From Quatrionicoccus australiensis (lineage in GTDB: Bacteria > Pseudomonadota > Gammaproteobacteria > Burkholderiales > Rhodocyclaceae), in contig NZ_CP075188.1 in NCBI RefSeq assembly GCF_020510525.1, forward strand, positions 4,092,001-4,156,000: 64,000 bases of DNA. Direction: 5' to 3'. The notes beneath the pieces are model-generated. The model saw nothing but the letters and a program-made list of their open reading frames with translations, made no database searches and had not been told where the DNA came from. Of this stretch, positions 19,853-30,127 are shown piece by piece; the stretch's first letter is position 1, and each line of letters starts with the position of its first letter. Position numbers and translations under genes: made by a program.

Positions 19853-20659
19853 ATGCTAAAAACTCAAATGATTGAAGGGCTGGAAGTTTTCTCCTGCCTG
19901 CCCGCAAAAAAAACGAATCGCCCGCCCGTACTCTTCGTTCATGGCGCCTTTGCCGGCGGCTGGATGTGGACCGAAACCTTCATGCCTTTCCTCGCCAAGG
20001 CCGGCTATCCCTGCTACGCGCTGTCGCTGCGTGGCCATGGCGGCAGCAACGGGATCGACCAGATCGACTGGCACTCGATCAACGACTTCGTCGCCGACGT
20101 CAATACCGTGGTCAATTGGCTGGGCACGCCGCCGGTTCTGGTCGGTCATTCGATGGGCGGCTTCGTCGTCCAGAAGTATCTCGAACACCATCAGGTACCT
20201 GGCGCAGCGCTGGTCTGTTCGGTGCCGCCGCAAGGCCTGATCGCCGCCCAGTTCCACCTGATGTTCCAGAAGCCGCAGCTGTTCATGGACATCAACAGCA
20301 TCATGAGCGGCAATTACCCGGATACGGAAATTCTCAAGGAAGCGCTGTTTGCCGGCGAAATCGACCCGACCATGCTGGCTGCCTGGCTGGATCGCATGCA
20401 ACCCGAGTCGCACCGGGCGCTGTGGGACATGTCGATGTTCAACCTGCCCAACCTGCACGCCATGCATCGCCCGCCGATGCTGATCCTGGGCGCCGAACTC
20501 GACGTGCTGGTGCCGGCCTTCCTGGTACAGGCAACGGCGCACACCTATGGCTTACCGGTGCATATTTTCCGCAATATGGGTCACGCCGTGACCCACGAAA
20601 AAGAATGGCCGCTGGTTGCGGCCATGTTGCGCGACTGGCTGAACGACATCACGCCTTGA
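19853..20659 (+). CDS. Alpha/beta hydrolase
   Basis: A 268-aa single-domain alpha/beta hydrolase. The oxyanion region VLFVHGAFAGGWMW, nucleophile elbow VGHSMGGFV (Ser near residue 100), acid in LGAELDVLVP and His in NMGHAVTHEKEW give a complete catalytic triad. The substrate is unknown; esterases and thioesterases of this type are common. The start is taken as the ATG at 19853; an upstream TTG would add 18 poorly conserved residues. It overlaps the convergent YjfB gene by 11 bases. Confidence 0.85.
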   Translation: MLKTQMIEGLEVFSCLPAKKTNRPPVLFVHGAFAGGWMWTETFMPFLAKAGYPCYALSLRGHGGSNGIDQIDWHSINDFVADVNTVVNWLGTPPVLVGHSMGGFVVQKYLEHHQVPGAALVCSVPPQGLIAAQFHLMFQKPQLFMDINSIMSGNYPDTEILKEALFAGEIDPTMLAAWLDRMQPESHRALWDMSMFNLPNLHAMHRPPMLILGAELDVLVPAFLVQATAHTYGLPVHIFRNMGHAVTHEKEWPLVAAMLRDWLNDITP

Positions 20660-20840
20660 CGTCGATGCTGTTGCCCAGGTTAGGCGGGTTGTTCGGCATC
20701 TGCGGCACCGCCTGCAGCAATTGCATGGCGTTTTGCGCCTGAATATCCATTGCCTTCTTGAGCACCAGCGTGCTGACAGCATCACCCGTCTGGGCTTGCG
20801 ACAGCGCACTACTCAGGGTTCCTACGGAGGAGACATCCAT
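20649..20840 (-). CDS. YjfB family putative motility protein
   Basis: A 63-aa protein matching the YjfB/putative motility protein family: an N-terminal MDVSSVGTLSSALSQAQTG, a central helix with VLKKAMDIQAQNAMQLL, and a proline/asparagine-rich tail. Family members often occur near motility genes, but none is adjacent here. The function is unknown. Confidence 0.8.
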   Translation of the reverse strand: MDVSSVGTLSSALSQAQTGDAVSTLVLKKAMDIQAQNAMQLLQAVPQMPNNPPNLGNSIDVKA

Positions 20841-20943
20841 GTTTCTTCCTTCCCGACGATCCGGATCAGGTCTTCAGTTTAGCTGTCTATTCGGGGAAAG
20901 CAACAAAAAATACAAAACCGCGAATATTGCTCAGCAAATCCGG

Positions 20944-22113
20944 CTACAAACGCCGGCTCTGGTCACCGCTGACAAAGCCGCAGAGTGGTTCCGGCGAATG
21001 CTCGTCCAGACCACGCCCGATCGCGATGACCTTGAACAGTTCACCCATCTCATGCGGCATCAGCAACTTGTTCACCGCACTCGCGGCGCGAATGTAGTCC
21101 GGCGTGGCGGCGGGCAGGGCCGCCAGACGATCGAGAATGCCGCAATTGAGCAGAAACTGTCCCTGGCTGGTGTAACCGAGCAGCTCCAGTCCGTTGCCAT
21201 GCGCCGCGGCAATAATGGCCGTGAAATCGACGTGTACCGTTACGTCCTGCAGCCCCGGCAAGTAGAACGGATCCGGGTGCGCAAAATGGCGGTAGTGACA
21301 CATCAGCGTGCCGCGCGCCCGTTGCTGGTGATAGAACTCGCGGCGCGGAAAGCCATAGTCGATCAGCAGCAGGGCGCCGCGTTGCAGGCGATGCCCCCAT
21401 TCCGCCGCCCAGGCCCGACAGGCGAGACTGATTTCACTCTCGAATCCGGGCGGCAACTGGCACTGTTCGCCAATCTCGCGGGCGGCGGCAAGCAATTCAC
21501 CGGTTGCCGGTCGTTCTTCCCAGACGAACTCACCATTGGCCGCCAGAGCCACGCCACGCGCAAAAATGCCGTTTTCGCGCCAGGCCACGAGATCGGCCGG
21601 CATGGCATCAAGCAACTCATTGGCAACCACCACCCCGGAAAAATCTTCCGGCAGGGCATCGAGCCAGCGCACACGTTCCAGCAGATGTGGCGCCTCGGCC
21701 GCCAGGGTCGCCTGCTGGCGCTGACGCAGGTCCGCCGACAGGTCGAGAATGCAATAACTGGCCGGCAAGGCTTCCAGACACTCCAGTTCAAGCAGCAGAT
21801 CGGCAGCCAGGCGACCGGTGCCGGCCCCGACCTCAAGAACGACAGGCGCCGATTGCGCCATGATCTGGGCAACCTGGCGGGCCAGGGCCTGCCCGAACAA
21901 GCCGGTCATGCCGGGCGCCGTGATGAAATCCCCGGCCGCGCCGAATTTGTGCGCACCTGCCGTGTAATAGCCAAGGCCCGGCGCATAAAGCAGTGCTTCC
22001 ATGAAGCCGGCGAAGGACAGCCAGCCGCCGGCAGCAGCGATCTGCTGCTGGATCGCGCGGGTCAGTTTTTCGCTGTGTGCTTGTGCGTCGGAAGACGGGA
22101 GAGGCAGGTCCAT
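20944..22113 (-). CDS. MidA/NDUFAF7-type SAM-dependent methyltransferase
   Basis: A 389-aa class I methyltransferase of the COG1565 family. The SAM-binding motif is VLEVGAGTGRLAADLL (about 100-115), preceded by GDFITAPGMTGLFG and followed by VVANELLDAMPADLV. The mitochondrial homologue NDUFAF7 dimethylates an arginine of complex I NDUFS2; a similar role in bacteria is plausible but not shown. The start is the ATG at 22111-22113; a much longer open frame upstream is the antisense of ttcA. Divergent from ttcA. Confidence 0.9.
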   Translation of the reverse strand: MDLPLPSSDAQAHSEKLTRAIQQQIAAAGGWLSFAGFMEALLYAPGLGYYTAGAHKFGAAGDFITAPGMTGLFGQALARQVAQIMAQSAPVVLEVGAGTGRLAADLLLELECLEALPASYCILDLSADLRQRQQATLAAEAPHLLERVRWLDALPEDFSGVVVANELLDAMPADLVAWRENGIFARGVALAANGEFVWEERPATGELLAAAREIGEQCQLPPGFESEISLACRAWAAEWGHRLQRGALLLIDYGFPRREFYHQQRARGTLMCHYRHFAHPDPFYLPGLQDVTVHVDFTAIIAAAHGNGLELLGYTSQGQFLLNCGILDRLAALPAATPDYIRAASAVNKLLMPHEMGELFKVIAIGRGLDEHSPEPLCGFVSGDQSRRL

Positions 22114-22302
22114 GGCTACTCCGAAAAACGCGGATTTTATCCGGCAAAGCGGGCCGCTTCCGAATTCCGGCACTTTATTTTCGTCGACCGACTGACCACC
22201 GGATAGCGCGCCAAACCACCACAACAGGAAATTGCCGCCCTTCTCGGGGTAAACTCCGCCTTTCGCTGCAAATTCAGCAGCATCCGCCTGCCAAAGATCA
22301 TC

Positions 22303-23166
22303 ATGACCCAATCGAACACCCTGCTCAAACTGCGCAAATACCTGGAAAGCCGGACCGGCAAGGCTATCGGCGACTACAACATGATCGAGGACGGCGACAC
22401 CATCCTGGTCTGCGTCTCCGGCGGCAAGGATTCCTATACCCTGCTCGCCATGCTGATGGCCATGCAGCAGCGCGCTCCCATCAAATTCCGGCTGATCGCG
22501 ATGAATCTCGATCAGAAACAGCCAGGCTTTCCCGCCGACATCCTGCCGCGCTATTTCGAATCGCTCGGCATCGAGCACCGCATCGTCGAGGCTGACACCT
22601 ACTCGATCGTCAAGGACAAGATCCCGGAAGGCAAGACGACCTGCTCGCTGTGCTCGCGCCTGCGCCGCGGCATCATCTACAAGACCGCCAAGGAGCTCGG
22701 CGCCAACAAGATCGCCCTCGGTCACCACCGCGACGACATGGTGCACACGCTGTTCCTCAACCTGCTCTTTGGCGGCAAGATGAAGGCAATGCCGCCCAAG
22801 CTGGTAACCGACGACCACGCCCACGTCGTCATCCGGCCGCTCGCCTATTGTTCCGAGAACGACATTGCCAAGTTCGCGCGCGGCATGGAGTTTCCTATCA
22901 TCCCGTGCAATCTGTGCGGTTCGCAGGAAAACCTGCAGCGCCAGAAAATCCGCGAGATGATGCAGGACTGGGACAAGCGCTTCCCGGGCCGTACCGAATC
23001 GGTGATGACAGCACTGCAGAACGTTGTGCCCTCGCATCTCGCCGACAACAATCTGTTCGACTTCCGGGGGCTGACCCTGGACACGGCAGTGGAGGAGGGT
23101 GATATCGTCTTCGACAGCCCGGAAATGCCGATCAGCGGCAGCATTCCTATCCAGATTGGCGCATAG
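22303..23166 (+). CDS. ttcA: tRNA 2-thiocytidine biosynthesis protein TtcA
   Basis: A 287-aa enzyme that thiolates C32 of certain tRNAs. The PP-loop SGGKDS (39-44) activates the target with ATP. Cys pairs at 114/117 (TTCSLC) and 202/205 (PCNLCGS) carry the 4Fe-4S cluster and the sulfur chemistry. The length matches the family. Some 190 bases separate it from the divergent methyltransferase start. Confidence 0.96.
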   Translation: MTQSNTLLKLRKYLESRTGKAIGDYNMIEDGDTILVCVSGGKDSYTLLAMLMAMQQRAPIKFRLIAMNLDQKQPGFPADILPRYFESLGIEHRIVEADTYSIVKDKIPEGKTTCSLCSRLRRGIIYKTAKELGANKIALGHHRDDMVHTLFLNLLFGGKMKAMPPKLVTDDHAHVVIRPLAYCSENDIAKFARGMEFPIIPCNLCGSQENLQRQKIREMMQDWDKRFPGRTESVMTALQNVVPSHLADNNLFDFRGLTLDTAVEEGDIVFDSPEMPISGSIPIQIGA

Positions 23167-23189
23167 CGCCGGGATTGCAACAATCCGTT

Positions 23190-23195
23190 TATAAT
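23190..23195 (+). promoter_or_regulatory. TATAAT -10 element upstream of the cyclase-FHA gene
   Basis: A perfect TATAAT lies 35 bases before the start codon, within the 63-base gap after ttcA. No good -35 is seen at 16-18 bases. Confidence 0.4.
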
Positions 23196-23229
23196 CGCGT
23201 TTTCAACATCTTGCGGCAGCGAGCAGTCC

Positions 23230-24114
23230 ATGAGCATTCAGCAACGCAAATTGATTGTCATGTTTGCCGACGTATCGGGCAGCGCTCGCCTGTTTGAACG
23301 TCTGGGTGACACGGAAGCCATGCACGCCGTGGAACGTTGCCTCAAGCGTATGAACCGCTCGATCGAAAGCTGCCGCGGCCGCATCGTCCAGGTGGTCGGC
23401 GATGAAGTACTGGCTGCCTTCGAATCGGCAGAGGATGCCTGCCAGGCCTCGATCGACATGCAACAGCGCATTGCCGATCTGCCACCGGTTTCCGGCCTGA
23501 AGCTGACTATCCGCATCGGTCTGCACGCCGGGCTGGTCAATGAAACTGATGGCGAATTGAGTGGCGAGGTAATCACCACCGCGGCTCGCGTGGTCGGCCT
23601 GGCGCGACGTGACCAGATCCTTGGCAGTACCGCACTGATTACCGAACTCGGCCCGATCGGTGCACTCAACACCCGCCCGATGCCGAGTCTGGGCACCATT
23701 CAGGAGAATGGCGAGCAACTCGACATTTTTCAGATCGATTGGTCCGCAAACGTGGTGCCCGGCCAGTTCAGTTCGCTCAGCGTCATGCCGGTCGACCGTC
23801 TCTGCGTCCGCTATCATGGCCAAGCCCATCTGCTCGATGACAAGGTGCGGGTTCTTACCTTGGGGCGCGATCCCGGCAGCAAGCTGTACATCTCGGATCG
23901 CAAGGCCTCGCGGGCGCACGCCCGCATCGAAAAACGCAACAATGGTTACTATCTGGTCGATACCAGTACCAACGGTACCTTTGTCAATTTTGCCGGCCAG
24001 CAGGAAGTGCTGGTTCGCCAGCACGAGATCCTGATGCAGGGCAGCGGCATTATCTGCTTTGGCGCCTCGATCAAGGACCCCAAGGCGGACCAGGCAACTT
24101 TCGAACACCTGTAA
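23230..24114 (+). CDS. Class III adenylate/guanylate cyclase domain fused to FHA domain
   Basis: A 294-aa soluble protein. Residues 5-165 form a class III nucleotide cyclase domain with both metal-binding aspartates in place (D14 in MFADVSGS and D58 in VVGDEVLAAF). The lysine that usually contacts the base before the GD motif appears replaced by Gln in RIVQVVGDE, so activity or specificity is uncertain. Residues about 195-285 form an FHA phosphothreonine-binding domain (LGRDPGSKLYISDRKASRAHARI and NGTFVN). It probably links protein phosphorylation to a cyclic nucleotide or serves as a scaffold. No kinase gene is adjacent. Confidence 0.88.
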   Translation: MSIQQRKLIVMFADVSGSARLFERLGDTEAMHAVERCLKRMNRSIESCRGRIVQVVGDEVLAAFESAEDACQASIDMQQRIADLPPVSGLKLTIRIGLHAGLVNETDGELSGEVITTAARVVGLARRDQILGSTALITELGPIGALNTRPMPSLGTIQENGEQLDIFQIDWSANVVPGQFSSLSVMPVDRLCVRYHGQAHLLDDKVRVLTLGRDPGSKLYISDRKASRAHARIEKRNNGYYLVDTSTNGTFVNFAGQQEVLVRQHEILMQGSGIICFGASIKDPKADQATFEHL

Positions 24115-24121
24115 ACGAAAA

Positions 24122-24143
24122 CAGGCCATCTTTCGATGGCCTG
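24122..24143 (-). terminator. Intrinsic-type hairpin between the cyclase-FHA and PsiF genes
   Basis: CAGGCCATC and GATGGCCTG form a 9-bp stem with a 4-base loop. On the minus strand it is followed by a T-rich stretch (TTTTCGTTT), so it best serves the psiF-like gene. It can also act on the convergent cyclase gene. Confidence 0.7.
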
Positions 24144-24165
24144 CTCTGGCAGCCTGGAACGGCTA

Positions 24166-24426
24166 TTATTTGGCGCCAGCCTGGGCGTCAGCCACACATT
24201 TCTTCACAAAACTGTTACGCGCGGCACCGGCCAGTTTCTTTTCCTTGGCAGTCGATTCGCAGGCGGTAACTTCCGGCCCCTTGGCGTCGGCTTGGCACTT
24301 CTTCATAAAGCTGTTCTTGGCAGCACCAGCCAGTTTCTTTTCCGCGGCGCGGGCAGCGCAATCATCTGCAGCGTAAACAGAAGAAGCGGCCATCACGAGA
24401 GCAAGCAGGCTAAGCAATTTTTTCAT
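24166..24426 (-). CDS. PsiF repeat family periplasmic protein
   Basis: An 86-aa precursor with a clear signal peptide (19 residues, cut after VYA). The mature part has two PsiF repeats, each with the pattern KKLAGAAxNSFxKKCxAD and a paired Cys; four cysteines could form two disulfides. E. coli PsiF is induced by phosphate starvation, but its function is unknown. It follows hprK at the place where rapZ is found in many related genomes. Confidence 0.85.
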   Translation of the reverse strand: MKKLLSLLALVMAASSVYAADDCAARAAEKKLAGAAKNSFMKKCQADAKGPEVTACESTAKEKKLAGAARNSFVKKCVADAQAGAK

Positions 24427-24474
24427 TAACGACTCCTGAATCAGTAGGGAAAAGGCTCGCAGACTATCGGCGAT

Positions 24475-25410
24475 TCAGGCGTCATCGTCAAGCATGATGC
24501 GCTGCTGACGATCCATGAAATCCTGCATGCTGTCGATACCGCGCAATTGCAGGATGGTATTGCGCACAGCAGCTTCAAGGAGGACCGCCAGATTGCGTCC
24601 GGCCGCGACCGGGATCAGCACCTTGCGTACCGCAACACCAAGCACTTCCTGGGTCTGGGCATCGAGCGGCAAGCGCGGCGCATCGCTGCCAGCCAGTGCC
24701 TTTTGCAGATGGACAATCAGTTTCAGCTTCATTTTCCGGCGCGATGCGGTTTCGCCGAAAATGGTCCGGATATTGAGCAAGCCAAGGCCGCGCACCTCGA
24801 GAAAGTCACGCAGCATGCCCGGACAGCGCCCTTCGATGGTGGTCGGTGCGATACGCGCCATTTCGACCACATCGTCAGCAACCAGACCGTGGCCGCGGGA
24901 AATCAGCTCAAGGGCCAGCTCGGATTTGCCGACTCCGGAATCACCGGTAATCAGGACGCCCATGCCCAGCACATCCATGAAGACACCGTGCAGATTGACG
25001 GTATCCGCCAGTCGAGCCGAGAGGTAGATGCGCAGCAAGTCGATGACCGCCGAGCACGGCTTGGGTGACAGGATCAAGGGGGTATTGTACTGACGGCAAG
25101 CTTCCGCCAGCATCGGCGGCGGCGTCAGACCATCGGCAACGATGACGGCCGGCGACTGCGCCTCCAGCAAATCCTGGAACATCTGGCCGAAACGGCGCTC
25201 GCCGATGCGCATGGCCCAGTCATACTCGGCCTGGCCCATGACCTGCAGGCGCTCCGGGTGGATGACATTGATATGGCCGACAACATCGGCACCATAGTTG
25301 TTTGCCGCCTTCAGCTCGATCATGCAATCGCTTTGCTGGCCGGCTACCCAGTTGAGCAACAGCTTGTCGCGGTTGTCCTCATAGAGCTGGACCAGGCTGA
25401 TGTGGCGCAC
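24475..25410 (-). CDS. hprK: HPr kinase/phosphorylase
   Basis: A 311-aa bifunctional enzyme that phosphorylates and dephosphorylates HPr on serine. The Walker A is GDSGVGKS (156-163), and the signature LEVRGLGLLNIRTIFG follows. The start is a GTG at 25408-25410, giving RHISLVQLYEDNRDKL, which matches the family N-terminus. It lies nine bases after ptsN. With ptsN and rpoN it forms the nitrogen-type PTS regulatory branch. Confidence 0.96.
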   Translation of the reverse strand: MRHISLVQLYEDNRDKLLLNWVAGQQSDCMIELKAANNYGADVVGHINVIHPERLQVMGQAEYDWAMRIGERRFGQMFQDLLEAQSPAVIVADGLTPPPMLAEACRQYNTPLILSPKPCSAVIDLLRIYLSARLADTVNLHGVFMDVLGMGVLITGDSGVGKSELALELISRGHGLVADDVVEMARIAPTTIEGRCPGMLRDFLEVRGLGLLNIRTIFGETASRRKMKLKLIVHLQKALAGSDAPRLPLDAQTQEVLGVAVRKVLIPVAAGRNLAVLLEAAVRNTILQLRGIDSMQDFMDRQQRIMLDDDA

Positions 25411-25419
25411 GGCTGAACG

Positions 25420-25869
25420 TCAGGACTGGAAAAGGGTCACGATCGCGGCCGCATCCGGTGCCGCCAGCAGGGCTTCACGGAAGGTGCGATCGGAAAAACG
25501 CTGGGCGAGTTCGGAAAGAATCTGCAAATGCTGCTCGGTTGCCTGTTCGGGAACCAGCAGGACGAAGAGCAGATTGACGGGCCGGCCATCCGGGGAATCG
25601 AAGGGCACCGGAGTCGTCAGGCGCATGAAAGCGCCGGAAGCCTGTTTGAGACCCTTGATACGGCCATGCGGAATGGCAATGCCCTGACCGAGGCCGGTCG
25701 AGCCGAGTTTTTCACGGGCGAACAGACTGTCGAAAATAACCGAGCGAGCGAGTCCGAGATGACTCTCGAAAAGCATGCCGGCCTGTTCGAACACCCGTTT
25801 TTTGCTGCTGGCATCAAGGTCGAGAAGAACCTGCGAAGCCGGCAGAATATTCGTTAGGGGGTTGTTCAT
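25420..25869 (-). CDS. ptsN: PTS IIA-like nitrogen regulatory protein
   Basis: A 149-aa EIIA of the nitrogen PTS. The phosphorylated histidine is H68 in GIAIPHGRIKG. It receives phosphate from NPr/HPr and regulates potassium transport and other targets rather than sugar uptake. It sits between hpf (51 bases away) and hprK in the classic rpoN cluster. Confidence 0.95.
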   Translation of the reverse strand: MNNPLTNILPASQVLLDLDASSKKRVFEQAGMLFESHLGLARSVIFDSLFAREKLGSTGLGQGIAIPHGRIKGLKQASGAFMRLTTPVPFDSPDGRPVNLLFVLLVPEQATEQHLQILSELAQRFSDRTFREALLAAPDAAAIVTLFQS

Positions 25870-25920
25870 AGGGGATTTGAAAACCAGGGCCGCAGCACAA
25901 GTGCCGCGGCCGGTCGGCTA

Positions 25921-26244
25921 TTAGTCAGCCATGTGGTGTACAGGCTTGTCACCGCGATGGTGATCCTGGACCTTTTGCTTGTACTTCTGAACCTGACGGT
26001 CCAGCTTGTCAAACAGCGCATCGATGGCGGCGTAGAGGTCATCGCCGTTCTCTTCAACGTGAATGTCCTTGCCCGGCACATGCAACGTCACTTCAGCCTT
26101 CTGCTTGAGCTTCTCTACGGACAGAACCACGTTAACACCGGTGACTTTGTCAAAATGGCGAACGACGGGATCGAGCTTGTTCTCGACGTATTCGCGCAAT
26201 GCCGGGGTTACTTCGATGTGGTGACCAGCGATCTGCAGATTCAT
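25921..26244 (-). CDS. hpf: Ribosome hibernation promoting factor (short form)
   Basis: A 107-aa protein of the YfiA/HPF family. [33 protein letters not shown] and the basic C-terminal helix [16 protein letters not shown] bind the 30S subunit to form inactive ribosomes in stationary phase. It lacks the extra C-terminal dimerisation domain of long HPF. It lies 14 bases after rpoN. Confidence 0.93.
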   Translation of the reverse strand: MNLQIAGHHIEVTPALREYVENKLDPVVRHFDKVTGVNVVLSVEKLKQKAEVTLHVPGKDIHVEENGDDLYAAIDALFDKLDRQVQKYKQKVQDHHRGDKPVHHMAD

Positions 26245-26258
26245 TTTTTCTCCTCTCT

Positions 26259-27725
26259 CTACAGGGTCTTGCGTAAATTGACCGGCGGGATGTTGAGTGA
26301 CTCGCGATATTTGGCTACCGTGCGTCGGGCTACAACAATTCCCTGCTGGCCTAGTATTTCGGATAATTGACTATCCGACAAGGGCTTCTTGCCATCCTCG
26401 GCACTGATCAATTGCTTGATCAGGGCGCGAATGGCGGTGGCAGAACAGGCACCACCGGTATCGGTGGACACATGACTGCCGAAAAAGTATTTCAATTCAA
26501 AGATGCCGCGCGGCGTCGCCATGTATTTCTGGCTGGTGACGCGCGAGACGGTCGACTCGTGCAAACCGAGAATATCGGCGATTTCGCGCAGGACCAACGG
26601 CCGCATGGCGACTTCACCATGTTCGAAAAACTGGCGCTGACGATCGACAATGGCCTGCGTCACGCGGTGGATGGTCTCGAAACGCTGCTGCACGTTCTTG
26701 ATCAGCCAGCGTGCTTCCTGCAACTGGCCGGTCAGGTTGCCATTGCCGCGCCGCTGTCTCGACAGAATCTCGGCATACAGACGGTTGATGCGCAGGCGCG
26801 GGTAGGCATCCGGATTGATGTAGGCGGTCCATTTGCCCTTGAGCTTCCTGACCATTACGTCCGGCGTGATGTAGCGCGCCTCGGTCTGCGAGAAACGCGC
26901 CCCCGGCCGCGGATTGAGGCTGACGATCAGGGATTGTGCCGCCTTCAGTTCATCGTCGTCACAGGCGGTCAACCGGCGAATTTTGGCAAAATCGCGCGCC
27001 GCGAGCAGTTCCAGATGCTTCTCGACGATCGCCAGGGCAAGCGCCTGTACTTCGTCGGCCGGCATCGCTTTCAATTGCAGCGCCAGGCATTCGCTGGGGC
27101 TGCGCGCGCCGATCCCGGTCGGATCGAAATGCTGGATGTGGTGCAGGGCGATTTCCAGCTCTTCGAGCTCGATCTCGTATTCCGGCGGCAGGGTTTCCCA
27201 CAGCTCCTCAAGCGTGGCCGAGAGATAGCCGTCATCGTCCAGCGCTTCGATCAGGAAACGGACCAGGCTGCGATCGCGTTCGCTGAGCTGGGTCATGCCC
27301 AGCTGCCAGCCGAGATGTTCGCGCAGGCTGGTGGCGGCCGAATGGATGTCGCGTGAATCGCTGTCGTCGTCTTCATCACGCCCGGCACCGGTAAAGGTCC
27401 CGGCATCGGAAGCCCAGCGATCATCATCGACTTCGGAAGGTGCGCTCGGCACTTCCTGCTCGCGTTCCTCGCGCGGATCACGTTCGCGCTCTTCAGTCGG
27501 TTCGCTGCGCGTCGTTTCGTTGGCCGGTGAATCGAATTGCTGCGCCGCCCCAAAGGATTCCGTACCGGCCTCGTCCTCGCGCTCCAGCATCGGATTTTCC
27601 AGCAGGTAACGCTCGATTTCCTGCTGCATCTCGACCGTCGACAACTGCAATAGCTTGATCGACTGCTGCAACTGAGGCGTCAGTGCCAGATGCTGGGATA
27701 GTTTTAGTTGGAGAGCTGGCTTCAT
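26259..27725 (-). CDS. rpoN: RNA polymerase sigma-54 factor
   Basis: A 488-aa sigma-54. Region I is the Gln/Leu-rich N-terminus ([20 protein letters not shown]); region II is acidic (about 55-115, many Glu/Asp). Region III carries the core-binding part and the helix-turn-helix that reads -12, and the C-terminal RpoN box [15 protein letters not shown] reads -24. It serves nitrogen, motility and other enhancer-dependent promoters. It lies 28 bases downstream of lptB. Confidence 0.97.
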   Translation of the reverse strand: MKPALQLKLSQHLALTPQLQQSIKLLQLSTVEMQQEIERYLLENPMLEREDEAGTESFGAAQQFDSPANETTRSEPTEERERDPREEREQEVPSAPSEVDDDRWASDAGTFTGAGRDEDDDSDSRDIHSAATSLREHLGWQLGMTQLSERDRSLVRFLIEALDDDGYLSATLEELWETLPPEYEIELEELEIALHHIQHFDPTGIGARSPSECLALQLKAMPADEVQALALAIVEKHLELLAARDFAKIRRLTACDDDELKAAQSLIVSLNPRPGARFSQTEARYITPDVMVRKLKGKWTAYINPDAYPRLRINRLYAEILSRQRRGNGNLTGQLQEARWLIKNVQQRFETIHRVTQAIVDRQRQFFEHGEVAMRPLVLREIADILGLHESTVSRVTSQKYMATPRGIFELKYFFGSHVSTDTGGACSATAIRALIKQLISAEDGKKPLSDSQLSEILGQQGIVVARRTVAKYRESLNIPPVNLRKTL

Positions 27726-27753
27726 CGGTTCGGGTTGGGGTGCAGCCTAACGG

Positions 27754-28491
27754 TCAGAGCTTGAAATGCTCGCCGAGATAAACCTTGCGGACGCTTTCAT
27801 TATCAACGATTTCGTCCGGCCGTCCAGACGCGAGAACGCGTCCGGCGTTAATAATATAGGCGTGATCGCAGATACCGAGCGTTTCGCGCACATTATGGTC
27901 GGTAATCAGGACACCGATGCCGCGCTCCTTGAGGAAGCGGATGATCTTCTGGATCTCCAGTACAGCAATCGGATCGACACCGGCAAACGGCTCGTCGAGC
28001 AGGATGAAGCGCGGGTTGGTGGCCAGGGCGCGGGCGATTTCGACGCGGCGGCGCTCACCACCGGAGAGGGCGGCCGCATTGACGTGCCGGACATGCCCGA
28101 TGTGCAGTTCGCTGAGCAGGCCTTCGAGGCGGTCGTCGAGTTCCTGCGCCGGCAGCTTGAGCAGCTCGAGCACGGCACGGATGTTCTCTTCGACATTGAG
28201 CTTGCGGAAGACCGAGGCTTCCTGCGGCAGGTAGGACAGGCCGAGGCGGGCCCGGCTGTGCATCGGCAGGTGGGTGAGGCGGACATCGTCGATATAGACC
28301 TCGCCGCCATCAGCCGCGACCAAGCCGACAATCATGTAGAAACAGGTGGTCTTGCCGGCCCCGTTCGGGCCGAGCAGGCCGACGACCTCGCCGCTTTTGA
28401 CATCAAAGGAAACATCCTCGACCACCGTCCGCGACTTGTAGCGCTTCTTGAGGTTGTGGGCACTCAGGGTGGACACTTTGACATCGCTCAT
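27754..28491 (-). CDS. lptB: LPS export ABC transporter ATP-binding protein LptB
   Basis: A 245-aa ABC ATPase. Walker [11 protein letters not shown]-loop in LPQEASVF, signature [15 protein letters not shown] and Walker [14 protein letters not shown] are present. It powers the LptFG-LptC-LptA bridge that carries LPS to the outer membrane. The usual upstream lptC and lptA are absent; instead recX precedes it and overlaps its start by four bases. Confidence 0.95.
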   Translation of the reverse strand: MSDVKVSTLSAHNLKKRYKSRTVVEDVSFDVKSGEVVGLLGPNGAGKTTCFYMIVGLVAADGGEVYIDDVRLTHLPMHSRARLGLSYLPQEASVFRKLNVEENIRAVLELLKLPAQELDDRLEGLLSELHIGHVRHVNAAALSGGERRRVEIARALATNPRFILLDEPFAGVDPIAVLEIQKIIRFLKERGIGVLITDHNVRETLGICDHAYIINAGRVLASGRPDEIVDNESVRKVYLGEHFKL

Positions 28492-28931
28492 TCATCGGCT
28501 CCGCGCATGACACGGCGAATCGCGTCGCCGGAAAAACCGCGATATTGCAAAAAACGCATCTGTTTGGCCCGCTCGGCTGCCGATTGCGGCAACTCGCGGA
28601 ATTTTCTCGCCCATACCGCCTTGCAACGCTCGGCTTCATCGCCGGCCTCGGGCAAGGCATCGGCAATGTCGTCATCACCGATGCCGCATTGCCGCAGTTC
28701 CTGCTTCAGCCGCGCATTGCCGTAGCGCCCGGCACGGGCGACGACGCGCTGACTGGCGTAACGCGAATCGGACAGCAGGCGCTCGGCCTGCAGGCGTTCG
28801 AGCACGGCTTCGAGCTGTTCTTCCGACTCCGCCTGCGCGGCGAGCTTGGCCTTCAACTCCGCCCGGCTGTGATCGCGCCGGGTGAGGAGTCGAAGCGCGG
28901 CAACCCGCAGCGCAGCAGAGGGATCAGCCAT
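28488..28931 (-). CDS. recX: Regulatory protein RecX
   Basis: A 147-aa inhibitor of RecA filament growth, built from three-helix repeats. [18 protein letters not shown] and the C-terminal [19 protein letters not shown] are typical. The start is the ATG at 28929-28931, which overlaps the recA stop by eight bases; a longer frame upstream only reads recA out of frame. Coupled to recA and, downstream, to lptB. Confidence 0.93.
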   Translation of the reverse strand: MADPSAALRVAALRLLTRRDHSRAELKAKLAAQAESEEQLEAVLERLQAERLLSDSRYASQRVVARAGRYGNARLKQELRQCGIGDDDIADALPEAGDEAERCKAVWARKFRELPQSAAERAKQMRFLQYRGFSGDAIRRVMRGADE

Positions 28932-29952
28932 CAACCTTGGCTGCCTTGACCGGCTTGATGACATTGGTGCTGGCCGCTTCGCGGATGCCCGCCTCGATCT
29001 CGGCAGCGATTTCCGGGTTGGCCTTGAGGAATTCGCGGGAATTGTCCTTGCCCTGACCGATCTTTTCGCCCTTGTAGGAATACCAGGCGCCGGATTTCTC
29101 GACCAGCTTGTGGGCAACCCCGAGTTCGACGATTTCGCCGTGGCGGGAAATGCCTTCGCCGTACAGGATGTCGAAAATGGCTTCGCGGAAGGGCGGCGAC
29201 ACCTTGTTCTTGACGACCTTGACCTTGGTTTCGCTGCCGATGACCTCGTCGCCCTTCTTGATCGAGCCGATGCGGCGGATGTCGAGGCGCACGGAAGCGT
29301 AGAACTTGAGCGCATTGCCGCCGGTCGTCGTTTCCGGCGAACCGAACATGACGCCGATCTTCATGCGGATCTGGTTGATGAAGATGACCAAGGTGTTGGT
29401 CTTCTTGATGTTGGCGGTCAGCTTGCGCAGTGCCTGGCTCATCAGGCGGGCGTGCAGGCCGACCATCTGGTCGCCCATTTCGCCTTCGATTTCGGCACGC
29501 GGCGTCAGCGCCGCGACCGAGTCGATGACGATGATGTCGACCGAGCCGGAACGGACCAGCATGTCGGAAATTTCGAGGGCCTGTTCGCCGGTATCCGGCT
29601 GCGAGATCAGCAGGTCACCGACATTGACGCCGAGCTTCTGGGCATATTGCGGATCGAGCGCGTGTTCGGCATCGATGAAGGCGGCAACGCCGCCCAGCTT
29701 CTGCATTTCGGCAATGACCTGCAGACAGAGCGTGGTCTTGCCCGAGGATTCCGGACCGTAGATTTCGACAACGCGGCCGCGCGGCAGACCGCCGACGCCC
29801 AACGCGATATCCAAGCCGAGCGAACCGGTAGAAACCACCTGGATGCCTTCGTCGATCTCGGCATCGCCCATCTTCATGATGGAGCCTTTGCCGAACTGCT
29901 TTTCAATCTGTTGCAGCGCTGCGCTGAGCGCCTTTGCCTTGTTGTCGTCCAT
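28924..29952 (-). CDS. recA: Recombinase RecA
   Basis: A 342-aa recombinase. The Walker [10 protein letters not shown], the Walker B-like [14 protein letters not shown] and the loop around [16 protein letters not shown] are present. The protein forms filaments on single-stranded DNA and triggers LexA cleavage. The C-terminus is less acidic than in E. coli. The upstream 234-base gap holds a LexA-like site, but that site lies about 175 bases from this start and nearer the opposite gene. Confidence 0.98.
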   Translation of the reverse strand: MDDNKAKALSAALQQIEKQFGKGSIMKMGDAEIDEGIQVVSTGSLGLDIALGVGGLPRGRVVEIYGPESSGKTTLCLQVIAEMQKLGGVAAFIDAEHALDPQYAQKLGVNVGDLLISQPDTGEQALEISDMLVRSGSVDIIVIDSVAALTPRAEIEGEMGDQMVGLHARLMSQALRKLTANIKKTNTLVIFINQIRMKIGVMFGSPETTTGGNALKFYASVRLDIRRIGSIKKGDEVIGSETKVKVVKNKVSPPFREAIFDILYGEGISRHGEIVELGVAHKLVEKSGAWYSYKGEKIGQGKDNSREFLKANPEIAAEIEAGIREAASTNVIKPVKAAKVDG

Positions 29953-30127
29953 GGGGGTACCTCGAAAATTTGAGCGGATTATGGCACAGGGGCCGAAGAT
30001 GGAATAGAAATTGCTGCATCAGCAGAAAGGTCAGTTCAAGACAAACAAATATCCTTTTGCTGCATTACCCGGAGAAAGCGACAGAACACGCGGTATATTC
30101 TCGCTGGCTGATTTGGCGCCCATCGGA

